Shown here: one piece after another, positions 40,764 through 51,145 of the stretch
Layout of the letters: the number at the start of each line of letters is the position of its first letter
Position numbering within the stretch: the stretch's first letter is position 1
Source of the DNA: Winogradskyella litoriviva
GTDB taxonomy: Bacteria > Bacteroidota > Bacteroidia > Flavobacteriales > Flavobacteriaceae
Assembly: GCF_013249065.1 (NCBI RefSeq)
Contig: NZ_JABRWQ010000004.1
Location: 496,001-560,000, forward strand
DNA length: 64,000 nt
Direction: 5' to 3'
Program-made: the position numbers and the translations under genes
The notes under the pieces: model-generated
What the model saw: the letters and a program-made list of their open reading frames with translations, nothing else
What the model was told of the DNA's origin: nothing
The model's database searches: none

Positions 40764-41462
40764 ATGAGTGTACATATTGAAGCCAAAAAAGGCGATATCG
40801 CAGAAACTATTCTTCTACCAGGAGATCCTCTAAGAGCAAAATGGATTGCTGAAACATTTTTTGAAAACCCAAAATGTTTCAATAAAGTTAGAGGCATGTT
40901 AGGATATACTGGTACTTACAACGGTAAACGTATTTCTACTATGGGAACTGGTATGGGTGTGCCCAGCATTTCTATTTATGCCAACGAGCTCATTACAGAA
41001 TATGGAGTAAAAAACTTAATTAGAGTTGGTAGCGCAGGATCTTATCAAAAACATGTTAAAATAAGAGACGTGGTTTTGGCTATGGCAGCATCTTCTAATT
41101 CTGGTGTTAACGAGTTACGATTTGGTGGTGCTAATTATGCACCAACAGCAAATTTTGAATTATTTTTAAAAGCAGTAGAAGCTGCACGTGATAAAAATAT
41201 CCCAATTAAAGCAGGTAATGTTTTTTCTTCGGACACCTTTTACGAAGACGATAAAGAAGCCTTTAAATTATGGTCTAAATTTGGTGTGCTGTGTGTAGAA
41301 ATGGAAGCTGCAGGTTTATACACCGTTGCAGCCAAACATAAAGTAAATGCATTAGCCATTTTAACAATCTCAGATTCATTAGTTACAGGAGAACGCACTA
41401 CAAGCAAGGAACGCGAAACGACGTTTAAAAGCATGATTGAAGTGGCTTTGGAGCTGGCTTAA
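40764..41462 (+). CDS. deoD: Purine-nucleoside phosphorylase (DeoD-type)
   Basis: 232 residues, PNP/UDP family. [20 protein letters not shown] at the N terminus, [23 protein letters not shown] and [13 protein letters not shown] are DeoD signatures. Phosphorolyses purine (deoxy)nucleosides to free base and (deoxy)ribose-1-phosphate. Hexameric by family; works with deoC in salvage. Confidence 0.97.
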   Translation: MSVHIEAKKGDIAETILLPGDPLRAKWIAETFFENPKCFNKVRGMLGYTGTYNGKRISTMGTGMGVPSISIYANELITEYGVKNLIRVGSAGSYQKHVKIRDVVLAMAASSNSGVNELRFGGANYAPTANFELFLKAVEAARDKNIPIKAGNVFSSDTFYEDDKEAFKLWSKFGVLCVEMEAAGLYTVAAKHKVNALAILTISDSLVTGERTTSKERETTFKSMIEVALELA

Positions 41463-41474
41463 TCACACTTTTTT

Positions 41475-41936
41475 ATGACCAAGCAGATTTTATTTGATAA
41501 ATTTACTTTTCCATTATTAGCTGCGTTCATAGGTTTTCTATATTTAGCTAATAAAGGCGATTGGCAATTTGCTTTTATATTTTCTGCAAGTATGTTGTTT
41601 TTTTTGGTGTTGATAACCTTTTTTAAAACAGATTTATATATAAGCAATTATATATGTGAAAATGGAGTTCACAAATTTGAATACCAAAGAAATTTTTTTA
41701 AGAATAAAGTTTTAACATTAGCAATTGATTCTAAATCGATTGATTCGTATAAATTTAGTTTTAGTTATAATTCGAGTTCTAATTCAAACCGAAATACCTT
41801 TAATTCAATTTATTTAAAATACACGGACCATGAAGGTGATATAGACGATAAGACTTTTAAATTTAATAATAAAGACGTATTTCTTAAGTTAGTGAATGAA
41901 TTGCATAATAAAAAAAATGAAATCTCAACTGAATAA
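41475..41936 (+). CDS. Hypothetical membrane protein
   Basis: 153 residues; two N-terminal transmembrane segments (about residues 12-25 and 30-50), then a soluble domain with beta strands (YISNYICENGVHKFEYQRNFF...) resembling a membrane-anchored PH-like domain. No family recognised. Starts 12 bases after the deoD stop, so perhaps co-transcribed. Confidence 0.65.
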   Translation: MTKQILFDKFTFPLLAAFIGFLYLANKGDWQFAFIFSASMLFFLVLITFFKTDLYISNYICENGVHKFEYQRNFFKNKVLTLAIDSKSIDSYKFSFSYNSSSNSNRNTFNSIYLKYTDHEGDIDDKTFKFNNKDVFLKLVNELHNKKNEISTE

Positions 41937-42005
41937 GCTAGTTTCATTAAAATGCCTCTTTTTTTATTCTTATATTTAAACTAAAATAATAGTTTACCAA
42001 TTTGA

Positions 42006-42410
42006 ATGAAATATAATATTGCTCTCATTGCCTTAATTTTAATTCTAATTATTGGCCATGTGTTTTATTCATTTTACACACTATTTCTTGGAATTCTAAC
42101 CGTTGGCTTGGTTTATTTAACGGTTTTTTTATGGGAATTTTCAATCTTTAAACAAGATTTTTATTTCGACAAAAAAAATAGAAGCCAAAGAAAAACTATT
42201 GACTTCTATAATATTTTAATAGCTATTATCTGGACACTTATTTATACCACACAAGATAGTGTTTCGGAATTTGAAATTTTAATGATCGTTTGTTTTTGGT
42301 CTCTTCCTTTTACTGATTTACTCATGTGGCAAATCTATAAAGCCAAAAAACCATATACTATTTTTATAAAAGATGATAAATTAATTATAAATAAGCGTAT
42401 CACAATCTAA
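42006..42410 (+). CDS. Hypothetical membrane protein
   Basis: 134 residues with about four hydrophobic segments (residues 7-20, 24-42, 65-80, 90-107), and a soluble C-terminal tail. No family recognised. Neighbour of another small membrane protein. Confidence 0.6.
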   Translation: MKYNIALIALILILIIGHVFYSFYTLFLGILTVGLVYLTVFLWEFSIFKQDFYFDKKNRSQRKTIDFYNILIAIIWTLIYTTQDSVSEFEILMIVCFWSLPFTDLLMWQIYKAKKPYTIFIKDDKLIINKRITI

Positions 42411-42475
42411 AAAATAAAACACTAAATTAGTAGCTTTGTAAACCAACTAATTATAATTACTGTCTTTTTATAACT

Positions 42476-42997
42476 ATGAAAAAAATTATACTCATACTTC
42501 TTATAACCTTAGTTGCATTTCCATCTTGTAAAGAAAAAACGTCTGAAAAAGACGAAAATATAATTGCAACTTACTATTTAATACGGCACGCAGAAAAAGA
42601 CAGAGGCGACAAAAAGAATAAAGATCCACATTTAACAACTATTGGCCGTCAACGTGCAAATAACTGGAAAAAACACTTTAAAGACATAACCTTTGATGCC
42701 GTTTACTCAACAGATTATAACAGAACGAAAGAAACAGCAACACCAACAGCTAAGGCCAATGATTTAATTATTCATATTTATAAGCCATTAGACAATAATA
42801 TTGAAGAATTTATAGAAAAAACTAAGGGAAAAACGGTCCTTATTGTTGGGCATAGTAACACAACGCCCAAATTTGTAAATGAATTGTTAGGAGAAGATAA
42901 ATACGACGATATTGAAGACCATAACAATGCCAACTTGTATAAAGTTACTTTTACAAAAGATGGTAATAAAACTTCAGAGTTATCAGTTATTAATTAA
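42476..42997 (+). CDS. Histidine phosphatase (phosphoglycerate mutase-like), lipoprotein
   Basis: 173 residues. Lipobox AFPSC. Catalytic RHAEK in YYLIRHAEKDRG; the second His is in LIVGHSNTTP. Histidine phosphatase superfamily, SixA-like arrangement, exported to the envelope, so it probably dephosphorylates an extracytoplasmic substrate. Its last 15 bases overlap the 3' end of the convergent minus-strand lipoprotein gene. Confidence 0.88.
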   Translation: MKKIILILLITLVAFPSCKEKTSEKDENIIATYYLIRHAEKDRGDKKNKDPHLTTIGRQRANNWKKHFKDITFDAVYSTDYNRTKETATPTAKANDLIIHIYKPLDNNIEEFIEKTKGKTVLIVGHSNTTPKFVNELLGEDKYDDIEDHNNANLYKVTFTKDGNKTSELSVIN

Positions 42998-43768
42998 CTG
43001 AACTTCTAAATTCTTTAATTCAATTTTAGACAATAATTCTAATTGATTATTTTCAAAAGCTTTTCCTAAGTTTTCGAGTATAATGGATTTGTCTTTTGTT
43101 TTATAATTATTATAGTCTACAAAACGTAATCCATTAATATAACGTTCGTTATAGGCTTCTCTAAATCGCATTCCTACACCAGATTCTTCATTATATGAAT
43201 ACGCTAAATATTCTAACTTAAAAGACACTTTATCAATCCAATACACAAAAACATCTTCGTAGTCTTCTCCACCACCTTCTTGGCTAAACGTTACTTTAAT
43301 TTTATAATAGTCTTTACCTTTTATTTCTTCAGGTTTTAGTAGTGTTTTGTTCACCGCTTCGTCATTTAAACCATATGGTAAAACAGAAAAATAATGTACA
43401 GAATTTACTGATGCTTCATAGGTTTTAGCAATAGAATCTTCAAGCTTAACGAAATCTTTATTGTCGTAACGTTCAAAACCTACATTACTCAACATATCAA
43501 AAATAGAATCGTTGTCTTTTACTAAAATTCTAACTAAAAGAAATTCGTGATTTTTTCGAAGAGCTTGATAATATACATCTCTAAATTCAAACTTTAAACT
43601 CGACATTTTAAACTTTTCGCCACCAGAAACTTCTATGGATTTATTAATAATTTCATCTGCAGACAACCCGTTTACATCAGCTTCAATATTAGATGTATTT
43701 ATATTAGAATTTTCATTCTTACATCCCAATAGTAAGACAGCAAATACAATTAATAGGTAATTTTTCAT
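42983..43768 (-). CDS. DUF6503-like lipoprotein
   Basis: 261 residues. Lipobox LLLGC. The core carries EIINKSIEVSGGEKFKMSSLKFEFRD and repeated beta strands typical of an LolA/LppX-like beta fold found in DUF6503 proteins (family assignment from memory). Overlaps the convergent phosphatase by 15 bases. Unknown role. Confidence 0.72.
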   Translation of the reverse strand: MKNYLLIVFAVLLLGCKNENSNINTSNIEADVNGLSADEIINKSIEVSGGEKFKMSSLKFEFRDVYYQALRKNHEFLLVRILVKDNDSIFDMLSNVGFERYDNKDFVKLEDSIAKTYEASVNSVHYFSVLPYGLNDEAVNKTLLKPEEIKGKDYYKIKVTFSQEGGGEDYEDVFVYWIDKVSFKLEYLAYSYNEESGVGMRFREAYNERYINGLRFVDYNNYKTKDKSIILENLGKAFENNQLELLSKIELKNLEVQLINN

Positions 43769-43906
43769 TTTAAAATCTTATTTAACCATTAAAGTCGCTA
43801 AACTAGAAATAACATTACAACTAATGTTAGTATTAACGAATTCTTAATAACTTGTATACTTTTAAACATTTCAACTTTGAAATTTTTTAACTCATAACTA
43901 ATAAAC

Positions 43907-43914
43907 TATCTTTG
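43907..43914 (+). promoter_or_regulatory. smpB -7 box (TATCTTTG)
   Basis: TAnnTTTG match ending six bases before the smpB ATG; predicts an almost leaderless transcript. An upstream TTTG at 43876 is too far (27 bases) to be a good -33 element. Confidence 0.45.
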
Positions 43915-43920
43915 CCATCC

Positions 43921-44379
43921 ATGCAAAATAAGGTTAACATACTTAATAAGAAAGCGAAATTTCAGTACGAGATATTAGATAAATATACCGCTGGAATTGT
44001 GCTAACCGGAACTGAGATAAAATCCATTAGATCCAGTAAAGCTTCTATTGCAGAAAGTTTCTGCGAATTTAATGAGCGTGGTGAACTCTTTGTTATTAAC
44101 ATGACGGTTGAGGAATATGCTTATGGTAACTATTACAACCACAGACCAAAAGCAGAACGCAAACTTCTACTCAACAAAAAAGAGCTTAAAAAGCTTAAAA
44201 AAGAAATTGATGTAAAAGGAAATGCCATAATTCCTTTAAAGCTTTTTGTAGATGATAGAGGTTATGCCAAAATGATTATTGGTTTAGGTAAAGGTAAAAA
44301 GCTCTACGATAAACGCGAAACGATTAAAGACCGTGATAACAAGCGAAATTTAGACCGTATTAAGAAAGATTTCCGATAA
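43921..44379 (+). CDS. smpB: SsrA-binding protein SmpB
   Basis: 152 residues from the ATG at 43921; the in-frame TTG at 43912 lies within the promoter box. OB-fold core with GTEIKSIRSSKASIAESF and YAYGNYYNHRPKAERKLLL, and the basic C-terminal tail. Partners with tmRNA to rescue stalled ribosomes. tmRNA itself is not in the window. Confidence 0.97.
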   Translation: MQNKVNILNKKAKFQYEILDKYTAGIVLTGTEIKSIRSSKASIAESFCEFNERGELFVINMTVEEYAYGNYYNHRPKAERKLLLNKKELKKLKKEIDVKGNAIIPLKLFVDDRGYAKMIIGLGKGKKLYDKRETIKDRDNKRNLDRIKKDFR

Positions 44380-44559
44380 CTTTAAGATTCTTATAACGTT
44401 TACCACTTATTTTTTAGTCTATGTTTGAAAACATATAGACACAGGCAACCATTTTAAATTATTTGACGTCTATATAAACAAAAGCTATTAATTTATCTTT
44501 TTTAGGCATAGAATTTGTGCCTTTCGTGTCAAACTTTTTATCATCAATCAATATATCAT

Positions 44560-47028
44560 ATGGCTAAACAACTACTTTGCATTTTTCTAATTGCTTTCAG
44601 TTCAATCGTTTCGGCACAAATCACCGGAAACATCACAGACCAAAACAATAATCCTTTACCGTTTGTGAACATCTTAATAGAAAACACATACAAAGGGACA
44701 ACAAGTAATGACGATGGTTATTACGAGCTAAACATTTCTCAACTCAATGATTACACCATTATTTTTAGCTATTTAGGTTATAAAACCGTTAAAAAATCAG
44801 TTTCAATTTCTAAATTTCCATATAAATTAGACATTACTTTAGAAGAAGAATCTGTATCTCTAGGTGAAGTTGTTGTAGATGCAGAGAATGATCCTGCTAA
44901 CGCAATAATGAGACAAGCCATAGCGCAGCGCCAAGCTAATCTCGATAAAATTGAAGCTTTTAAAGCCGATTTTTACTCTAGAGGATTAATTAAAATTAAG
45001 GATGCACCAGAAAAAATAATGGGTCAAGACATTGGCGATTTAGGTGGTGGATTAGATTCTACAAGAAGTGGTATTATTTACCTTTCAGAAACCATTTCTA
45101 AAATTCAGTTTTTAAGTCCAGATAAACTTAAAGAAAGAATAACAGCGTCAAAAATCAGTGGAAACAGTAATGGTTTTAGTTTTAATACAGCTTTAGAGGT
45201 TGACTTTAATTTTTATAACAATACCATTAATTTTGGTAACGAAATTATTTCACCAATTGCAAACAATGCCTTTGGTTACTACAAATACAAACTAGATGGT
45301 GTTTTTTACGACGATAGAGGAAACCTCATTAATAAAATAAAAGTTACACCAAAACGAAAAAACGACCCAGTATTTTCAGGCTTTATTTATATTGTAGAAG
45401 ACCAATGGGATATCTATGCGCTAGAATTGGATATTACAGGGATACAAGCTAAAAATCCGGCTGTAGATATTATTTCACTGCAACAAAGTTTCTCTTATTC
45501 TGAAAGTAATGATATTTGGGCAAAAATTTCACAAAGTATAGATTTTAAATATGGAATATTCGGTATAAAAGGTGATGGTCGTTTTACTGCTGTTTATAGT
45601 AATTATGAGTTTAATACTGGTTTATCAAGAAAAGATTTTAATAAAGAAATTGTTTCTTTTGAAAATGAAGCCAATAAAAAAGATTCACTATTCTGGAATA
45701 AAATTAGACCTGTTCCCTTAACTTTAGAAGAACGAAATGATTATGTTACTAAAGATAGTATACAGGTTATACGAGAATCTAAACCATACCTAGATTCTAT
45801 TGATGGTGTTAAAAACAAATTTAAATTAGGAAATATTTTAGGTTACACATATCAAAATTCACATAAAAATTACCGCTTAGGATATAGCATACCTCCTACT
45901 TCAACACAATTTAACACAGTACAAGGTTATACAATAGGTGGCAATGTTTTTTACACCAAAAGTTACGATGATGATTACAAACGTTATCTTACAATAAACG
46001 CTGATGTACAATACGGAATTTCAGATGATAGATTACGAGCATCAGGTGGAGCTACATACAAATTTAATAGTGTAACTAACTCCTATTTAACGTTATATGG
46101 AGGTGTAACAACAGTGCAATTTAACTCAGCTAATCCAATTTCTCCATTAGTAAACGGTGTAAGCTCTTTGTTTTTTGAAGATAATTACATGAAAATCTAT
46201 GATAAGAGTTATGTCACAGCAAATTACTCTGAAGAACTCTTTAACGGTTTTAGACTATTCACAGGTTTAACTTACGAAAGACGTAAAGCACTTTTTAACA
46301 CCACAGATCAAACTTATATCAATGATGAGAATGATGCTTATACAAGTAATAACCCTTTAAACGAATTAGCATACGGAATTGCACCTTTCCAAACACACCA
46401 TATGTTAAAAGGTGTTGTTAATGCTCGTATTAATTTTGGACAAGAATATATGAGTTATCCTGATGCAAAATATAATGTAGGAAACGATAATTATCCAACA
46501 TTATATTTAGGATACGAAAAAGGATTTGGTGCAACCATTGACGATTATAATTTTGACCAAATTAAAGCCAGACTTACGCAATCTTTTAATGTAAAAGACA
46601 AAGGCAGATTTAGTTATAACTTAAAAGCAGGTAAATTTTTTAATGCAGACGATATTGCATTTACGGATTATCAACATTTTAACGGAAACCAAACACACGT
46701 TAGCTTTGATGGCAATTATACCAATGTGTTTAACAATTTAGATTACTATTCTGCAAGTACAAATGATTCTTATTTTGAAGCACATGCAGAACACGATTTT
46801 AACGGTTTTATTTTAGGTAAAGTGCCTTTATTAAACAAATTGAATTTTAATTTAGTTGTTGGTGCACATTTATTGTCAACACCAGAAATTAAACCTTACC
46901 AAGAATATTCTATTGGTTTAGATAATATTGGTTTTGGAAAATGGCGTTTTTTAAGAGTCGATTATTTACGCTCTTACCAAAGCGGTTTTAAAAGTGATGC
47001 TATTGTTTTTGGTTTAAAATTCTTTTAA
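44560..47028 (+). CDS. DUF5686 / carboxypeptidase-regulatory-domain outer-membrane protein
   Basis: 822 residues from the ATG at 44560; the in-frame TTG at 44515 precedes the signal peptide (ends SAQ). A carboxypeptidase D regulatory-like domain (residues about 20-100: ITGNITDQNNNPLPFVNILI) leads into a large DUF5686 beta-barrel-like region ending in an aromatic C terminus (IVFGLKFF). Widely found in Bacteroidota outer membranes, role unknown. Next gene starts ten bases after its stop. Confidence 0.9.
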   Translation: MAKQLLCIFLIAFSSIVSAQITGNITDQNNNPLPFVNILIENTYKGTTSNDDGYYELNISQLNDYTIIFSYLGYKTVKKSVSISKFPYKLDITLEEESVSLGEVVVDAENDPANAIMRQAIAQRQANLDKIEAFKADFYSRGLIKIKDAPEKIMGQDIGDLGGGLDSTRSGIIYLSETISKIQFLSPDKLKERITASKISGNSNGFSFNTALEVDFNFYNNTINFGNEIISPIANNAFGYYKYKLDGVFYDDRGNLINKIKVTPKRKNDPVFSGFIYIVEDQWDIYALELDITGIQAKNPAVDIISLQQSFSYSESNDIWAKISQSIDFKYGIFGIKGDGRFTAVYSNYEFNTGLSRKDFNKEIVSFENEANKKDSLFWNKIRPVPLTLEERNDYVTKDSIQVIRESKPYLDSIDGVKNKFKLGNILGYTYQNSHKNYRLGYSIPPTSTQFNTVQGYTIGGNVFYTKSYDDDYKRYLTINADVQYGISDDRLRASGGATYKFNSVTNSYLTLYGGVTTVQFNSANPISPLVNGVSSLFFEDNYMKIYDKSYVTANYSEELFNGFRLFTGLTYERRKALFNTTDQTYINDENDAYTSNNPLNELAYGIAPFQTHHMLKGVVNARINFGQEYMSYPDAKYNVGNDNYPTLYLGYEKGFGATIDDYNFDQIKARLTQSFNVKDKGRFSYNLKAGKFFNADDIAFTDYQHFNGNQTHVSFDGNYTNVFNNLDYYSASTNDSYFEAHAEHDFNGFILGKVPLLNKLNFNLVVGAHLLSTPEIKPYQEYSIGLDNIGFGKWRFLRVDYLRSYQSGFKSDAIVFGLKFF

Positions 47029-47037
47029 ATTTATATT

Positions 47038-47559
47038 ATGAAAAAAATCACATTCATTCTATTTCTATTTTCTGTAGTTTCAACTGCACAAGAAGCAAAA
47101 AAAGACTACTCAACCAACGTCGCAACCATAGATAGTACAATTACATCCTTATATTCTGTTATTTCTGGAGATAAAGGCGTAAAACGAGATTGGGATTTGT
47201 TTAAGCATCTATTTAAAAAAGATGCAAAACTTATTGCAACAGGAAAGAATAAAAAAGGTGAAAACGTAGTACGTTATATGTCTGCAGAAGATTATATAAA
47301 TACATCAGGAAATTGGCTCGTAGAAAACGGTTTTCATGAAGTAGAAATCAATAGAAAAACGCAAACCTTTGGAAGTATTGCACACGTTTTTACAACTTAT
47401 GAAGCTTTTAAAAGTAAAGATGACGAAACACCTTTTATGAGAGGTATTAATAGTGTTCAATTATTTAACGATGGTAAACGCTGGTGGATTATTAATATTT
47501 ATTGGACACAAGAATCTGAAGAAAACCCAATTCCAGAGGACTATTTACCTAAAGAATAA
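47038..47559 (+). CDS. Secreted protein with NTF2-like fold
   Basis: 173 residues. Signal peptide MKKITFILFLFSVVSTAQ, then an NTF2/SnoaL-like domain (TSLYSVISGDKGVKRDWDLF...AHVFTTYEAFKSKD...WWIINIYWTQE). Nuclear transport factor 2-like proteins bind or modify small molecules, but no active-site residues can be assigned. Probably co-transcribed with the upstream outer-membrane protein. Confidence 0.75.
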   Translation: MKKITFILFLFSVVSTAQEAKKDYSTNVATIDSTITSLYSVISGDKGVKRDWDLFKHLFKKDAKLIATGKNKKGENVVRYMSAEDYINTSGNWLVENGFHEVEINRKTQTFGSIAHVFTTYEAFKSKDDETPFMRGINSVQLFNDGKRWWIINIYWTQESEENPIPEDYLPKE

Positions 47560-47563
47560 AGTT

Positions 47564-48073
47564 ATGAAAGTTAAAGTATACATATTGTTATTTTTAGCTT
47601 TTGGTTACTCATATTCACAAGACGATGTTAGTTTAGAAGAAATATTTAACAAAGAGAACAAGGATCTTGAACTAATAAATGAAGTTTTATCTCAAAAAAT
47701 AGATTCAATAAATCATTTTATTACAAACACAGATTTAAGAATTAAACTTAATTCAGAATTAAATACAATTGCCTCAATTAACAGAGTATATTCAGCTGGT
47801 CACGACTTAATAACAGAAAAAAACATTAAGGAACTAGAAAAAAGGATTGAATTTATAGCGAGTTACTTTTTTAGAAAGGAAAAATACTATTTATTTAATT
47901 TTTCCAGAGGTTTAGGTTCAAGATATGGTGTAAAAAATGATTTCAAATACGATAAGCCAATTATTTTTCTAACCATTTCAAGTGGTTGTATAATTACAAA
48001 TATTCACAGGAGAGAGGAACATATCTTAGGTATATTCAACAGTAAAATGAATGAGTTATTATCTGAAATCTGA
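47564..48073 (+). CDS. Hypothetical secreted protein
   Basis: 169 residues from the ATG at 47564, with signal peptide MKVKVYILLFLAFGYSYSQ. The longer upstream in-frame extension overlaps the previous gene and is discarded. The mature part is helical and charged with one cysteine. No domain recognised. It begins four bases after the preceding stop, consistent with an operon. Confidence 0.6.
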   Translation: MKVKVYILLFLAFGYSYSQDDVSLEEIFNKENKDLELINEVLSQKIDSINHFITNTDLRIKLNSELNTIASINRVYSAGHDLITEKNIKELEKRIEFIASYFFRKEKYYLFNFSRGLGSRYGVKNDFKYDKPIIFLTISSGCIITNIHRREEHILGIFNSKMNELLSEI

Positions 48074-48200
48074 ACAACTATCGCTTACAAAATTCTAGAG
48101 GATTTTAAGAAACATTAGGATATTTCTATCGAAAACCCAAATAGCTACATCTTACTTTTGTCGTAAAAGTAATAAATGCTATGTACATGCCTGATTTTTT

Positions 48201-48842
48201 TTAATTCTTATCCTCTAACATGGGCACAAACCTAAAATCGCCAAATTCGTGCTTTTCAAATTCCTTTGGTCCTTTTCTAATAAACATAGTCATTACTTGT
48301 ACATCATCACCAACAGGTATTACTAAACGACCACCAATTGCTAATTGACTCAATAATGGATTAGGTACATAAGGCGCACCAGCCGTTACAATAATACTAT
48401 TAAAAGGTGCTTCATCTGGCAAACCTTTATAACCATCACCAAAAATGAGTTGTTTTGCTCTATATCCTATTTTGGGTAAAAATTTTGAAGTCTTTTTAAA
48501 TAACTCTTGCTGACGTTCTATACTATAAACTTTTGCTCCTAATTCTAAAAGTACAGCTGTTTGGTATCCGCTACCAGTACCAATCTCTAATACTTTATCA
48601 CCTGGTTGTACTTGCAATAACTCAGACTGAAAAGCAACAGTATACGGTTGAGAAATAGTTTGGTCTGCTGCAATAGGAAACGCTTTATCTTGGTATGCAT
48701 GATCTATAAAGCCCGAATCCATAAATAGATGTCTAGGGATTTTACCTATTGCCTTTAGGACACCTTGGTCCTTAATGTTTTTTTTAATAAGTGTATCAAC
48801 GAGTTGTTGGCGCATCCCTTGATGCTTAAATGAGTCTTTCAA
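48201..48842 (-). CDS. pcm: Protein-L-isoaspartate O-methyltransferase
   Basis: 213 residues from a TTG at 48842 (LKDSFKHQGMRQQL matches the family N terminus); upstream in-frame codons lack homology and no ATG exists there. SAM site LEIGTGSGYQTAVL and DQTISQPYTVAFQ are PCM hallmarks. Repairs isoaspartyl residues in aged proteins; cytoplasmic. Confidence 0.93.
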   Translation of the reverse strand: MKDSFKHQGMRQQLVDTLIKKNIKDQGVLKAIGKIPRHLFMDSGFIDHAYQDKAFPIAADQTISQPYTVAFQSELLQVQPGDKVLEIGTGSGYQTAVLLELGAKVYSIERQQELFKKTSKFLPKIGYRAKQLIFGDGYKGLPDEAPFNSIIVTAGAPYVPNPLLSQLAIGGRLVIPVGDDVQVMTMFIRKGPKEFEKHEFGDFRFVPMLEDKN

Positions 48843-48963
48843 AGCGTAGTTTAGTTTAGGTAAAAATACTTCAAAAAAACACAAACTTCAAATTCATTAT
48901 GGTAGTTATTTCTATCATTAATCAACATAATAAACTTTAAATAACACACATTTCACTAATAAA

Positions 48964-48992
48964 AAAAGCAGCACCTAACGTACTGCTTCCTT
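48964..48992. terminator. Terminator downstream of guaB
   Basis: 9-bp imperfect stem aagcagcac/gtactgctt (one mismatch), flanked by A and T runs on both sides, 27 bases beyond the guaB stop. Confidence 0.65.
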
Positions 48993-49019
48993 TTTTTTAT
49001 AACTAAGATTTCTCTTTTA

Positions 49020-50492
49020 TTAACGTGAATAATTTGGAGCTTCCTTTGTAATAGTAACATCGTGAGGATGGCTTTCGTTAATACCAGAACTGGTAATTTT
49101 CACAAAGCGTCCATTTTCTTTTAAAGTAGCAACATCTTTTGCACCACAATAACCCATTCCGGCTCTTAGTCCACCAACAAATTGATGGATACTTTCTACT
49201 AATTCACCTTTATATGGCACACGACCTACAATACCTTCTGGTACTAATTTTTTAATATCATCTTCAACATCTTGAAAATAACGGTCTTTACTACCTTTTT
49301 TCATGGCTTCAACAGAACCCATTCCTCTGTAAGACTTAAATTTTCGTCCTTCATATATAATAGTTTCTCCAGGACTTTCTTTGGTACCAGCTAAAAGTGA
49401 CCCTAACATTACTGTGTCTGCACCTGCTGCGATGGCTTTAGGAATATCTCCAGTATAACGTATTCCACCATCTGCGATAACCGGAACTCCTGTTCCCTTT
49501 ATTGCAGCAGCCACTTCCAACACTGCAGAAAACTGAGGAAAACCAACACCAGCGACCACTCTAGTGGTACAAATAGATCCTGGTCCTATTCCAACTTTTA
49601 CAGCATCTGCTCCAGCTTCTACCAAATATTTTGCAGCTTCACCTGTGGCTATATTTCCAACAATAACATCTAATTTTGGATATTTCTCTTTAATCTCTTT
49701 CAAAACTGCTACCACACCTTTAGTATGGCCATGTGCAGTATCAATAATTACTGCATCTACACCAGCTTTTACTAAAGCAGTAGCTCGGTCAACAGCATCA
49801 CCTGTTACACCTATTGCAGCTGCAACACGCAATCTTCCGTAAGAATCTTTATTTGCATTTGGTTTTTGAGTTACCTTAGTAATATCTCTAAAAGTAATTA
49901 AACCAGACAGTTTATAATCATCATCAACAATAAGTAATTTTTCAATTTTATGTTGTTGAAGTATTGTTTCTGCATCTTTTAATGACGTTCCAACAGCAGC
50001 AGTTACTAAGTTTTCCTTAGTCATAACCTCAATAATTGGCTTATTATTTTCGTGTTCAAAGCGTAAATCTCTATTGGTTACAATACCTTTTAAAATACCT
50101 TTGTCGTCTACAATAGGAATGCCACCAATACTGTGTTCTCTCATTAAATTATTGGCATCTAACACTGTGGCACTTAATGGTAGAGTTACAGGATCAATGA
50201 TCATACCACTTTCAGCACGTTTTACACGACGTACTTTATTAGCTTGCTGCTCAATGGTCATATTTTTGTGCAACACACCAATACCGCCTTCTTGTGCCAT
50301 GGCAATCGCCATTTTACTTTCAGTAACTGTATCCATCGCTGCAGAAATTACAGGAATGTTAATAGTAATGTTACGTGTAAATTTTGTTTGGATATTTACT
50401 TCTCGTGGAAGAACTTCAGAAAATGCTGGAACTAAGAGTACGTCATCATAAGTAAGACCTTCTCCAACTATTTTATTTTGATGTGCTATCAT
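49020..50492 (-). CDS. guaB: Inosine-5'-monophosphate dehydrogenase
   Basis: 490 residues. TIM barrel split by two CBS domains (residues about 95-215). The catalytic Cys is in [11 protein letters not shown], and [13 protein letters not shown] is the flap region. Oxidises IMP to XMP for guanine nucleotide synthesis. Preceded by a TATCTTTG promoter box 23 bases before its ATG. Confidence 0.98.
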   Translation of the reverse strand: MIAHQNKIVGEGLTYDDVLLVPAFSEVLPREVNIQTKFTRNITINIPVISAAMDTVTESKMAIAMAQEGGIGVLHKNMTIEQQANKVRRVKRAESGMIIDPVTLPLSATVLDANNLMREHSIGGIPIVDDKGILKGIVTNRDLRFEHENNKPIIEVMTKENLVTAAVGTSLKDAETILQQHKIEKLLIVDDDYKLSGLITFRDITKVTQKPNANKDSYGRLRVAAAIGVTGDAVDRATALVKAGVDAVIIDTAHGHTKGVVAVLKEIKEKYPKLDVIVGNIATGEAAKYLVEAGADAVKVGIGPGSICTTRVVAGVGFPQFSAVLEVAAAIKGTGVPVIADGGIRYTGDIPKAIAAGADTVMLGSLLAGTKESPGETIIYEGRKFKSYRGMGSVEAMKKGSKDRYFQDVEDDIKKLVPEGIVGRVPYKGELVESIHQFVGGLRAGMGYCGAKDVATLKENGRFVKITSSGINESHPHDVTITKEAPNYSR

Positions 50493-50515
50493 GGCAATTA
50501 AGATATAATTGCGAA

Positions 50516-50523
50516 CAAAGATA
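50516..50523 (-). promoter_or_regulatory. guaB -7 box (TATCTTTG)
   Basis: Minus-strand TAnnTTTG match 23 bases upstream of the guaB start; no clear -33 partner. Confidence 0.5.
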
Positions 50524-50647
50524 CATCTAATTTTCCTTATACTGAAAATAAAACTGAAGCAAGTACAACCCTTTAGTTATTTAAGGAAAATTGAGTAATT
50601 AATGTCATTCTCATTTTAATGTAAATCTACATTTAATATAAGAATAG

Positions 50648-51145
50648 TTATTGAAGGATTTTCTTTTTAAATAATTGTTGCATTATAACGAATGTTGATG
50701 CCATAAATGTAAAGGTCATCAATGTTCCAGAAATCATAACAATATATTTCATCCATGTAATACCTGTCCAAAGAAAATAGATACCACCAAAAGTTAATAT
50801 GACAGATATAAATGGTTCAACTAACAGAAAGGTTTTAACTTTAGTATTAAGTCTAGTGGTAAGTAAAATTAAACCTATTAGAAAGAAAATAATGGACATT
50901 GATAAAATATGACCATGCACCAATGTAAGCATTTGTTGCTCATTCTTTTTAAACTTCATCACTTTGGCATCTAAGTCATCTTCGTTTCCTAGATATTGTT
51001 CTTCAATTCCATCTGGACTATTAGAAGAGGTTTCACTAACAAACAAAAGACCTGTATAAAAACCAACACTTAATACAATTACAAATGCAGCAATAAGCAA
51101 TTTTAATTCTTTAGGAAAGGTTTCTATTGTGCCGTTTAATGTCAT
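50648..51145 (-). CDS. Hypothetical four-TM membrane protein, third gene of the porin/flavoprotein operon
   Basis: 165 residues with four transmembrane segments (about residues 15-38, 75-95, 103-120, 130-155). The second begins HGHILSMSIIFFLIG, with two histidines at the membrane edge. The first loop is acidic. Its ATG overlaps the stop of the upstream FMN-binding gene by one base (TAATG), so it is translated in tandem. Family not recognised; the coupling and the paired histidines suggest a membrane redox partner (inference). Confidence 0.7.
   Translation of the reverse strand: MTLNGTIETFPKELKLLIAAFVIVLSVGFYTGLLFVSETSSNSPDGIEEQYLGNEDDLDAKVMKFKKNEQQMLTLVHGHILSMSIIFFLIGLILLTTRLNTKVKTFLLVEPFISVILTFGGIYFLWTGITWMKYIVMISGTLMTFTFMASTFVIMQQLFKKKILQ

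Noticed and set aside
48152-48159. TACTTTTG box downstream of the 47564 gene
   Set aside because: No gene or RNA follows on the plus strand; pcm is on the opposite strand, so it is probably a chance match.
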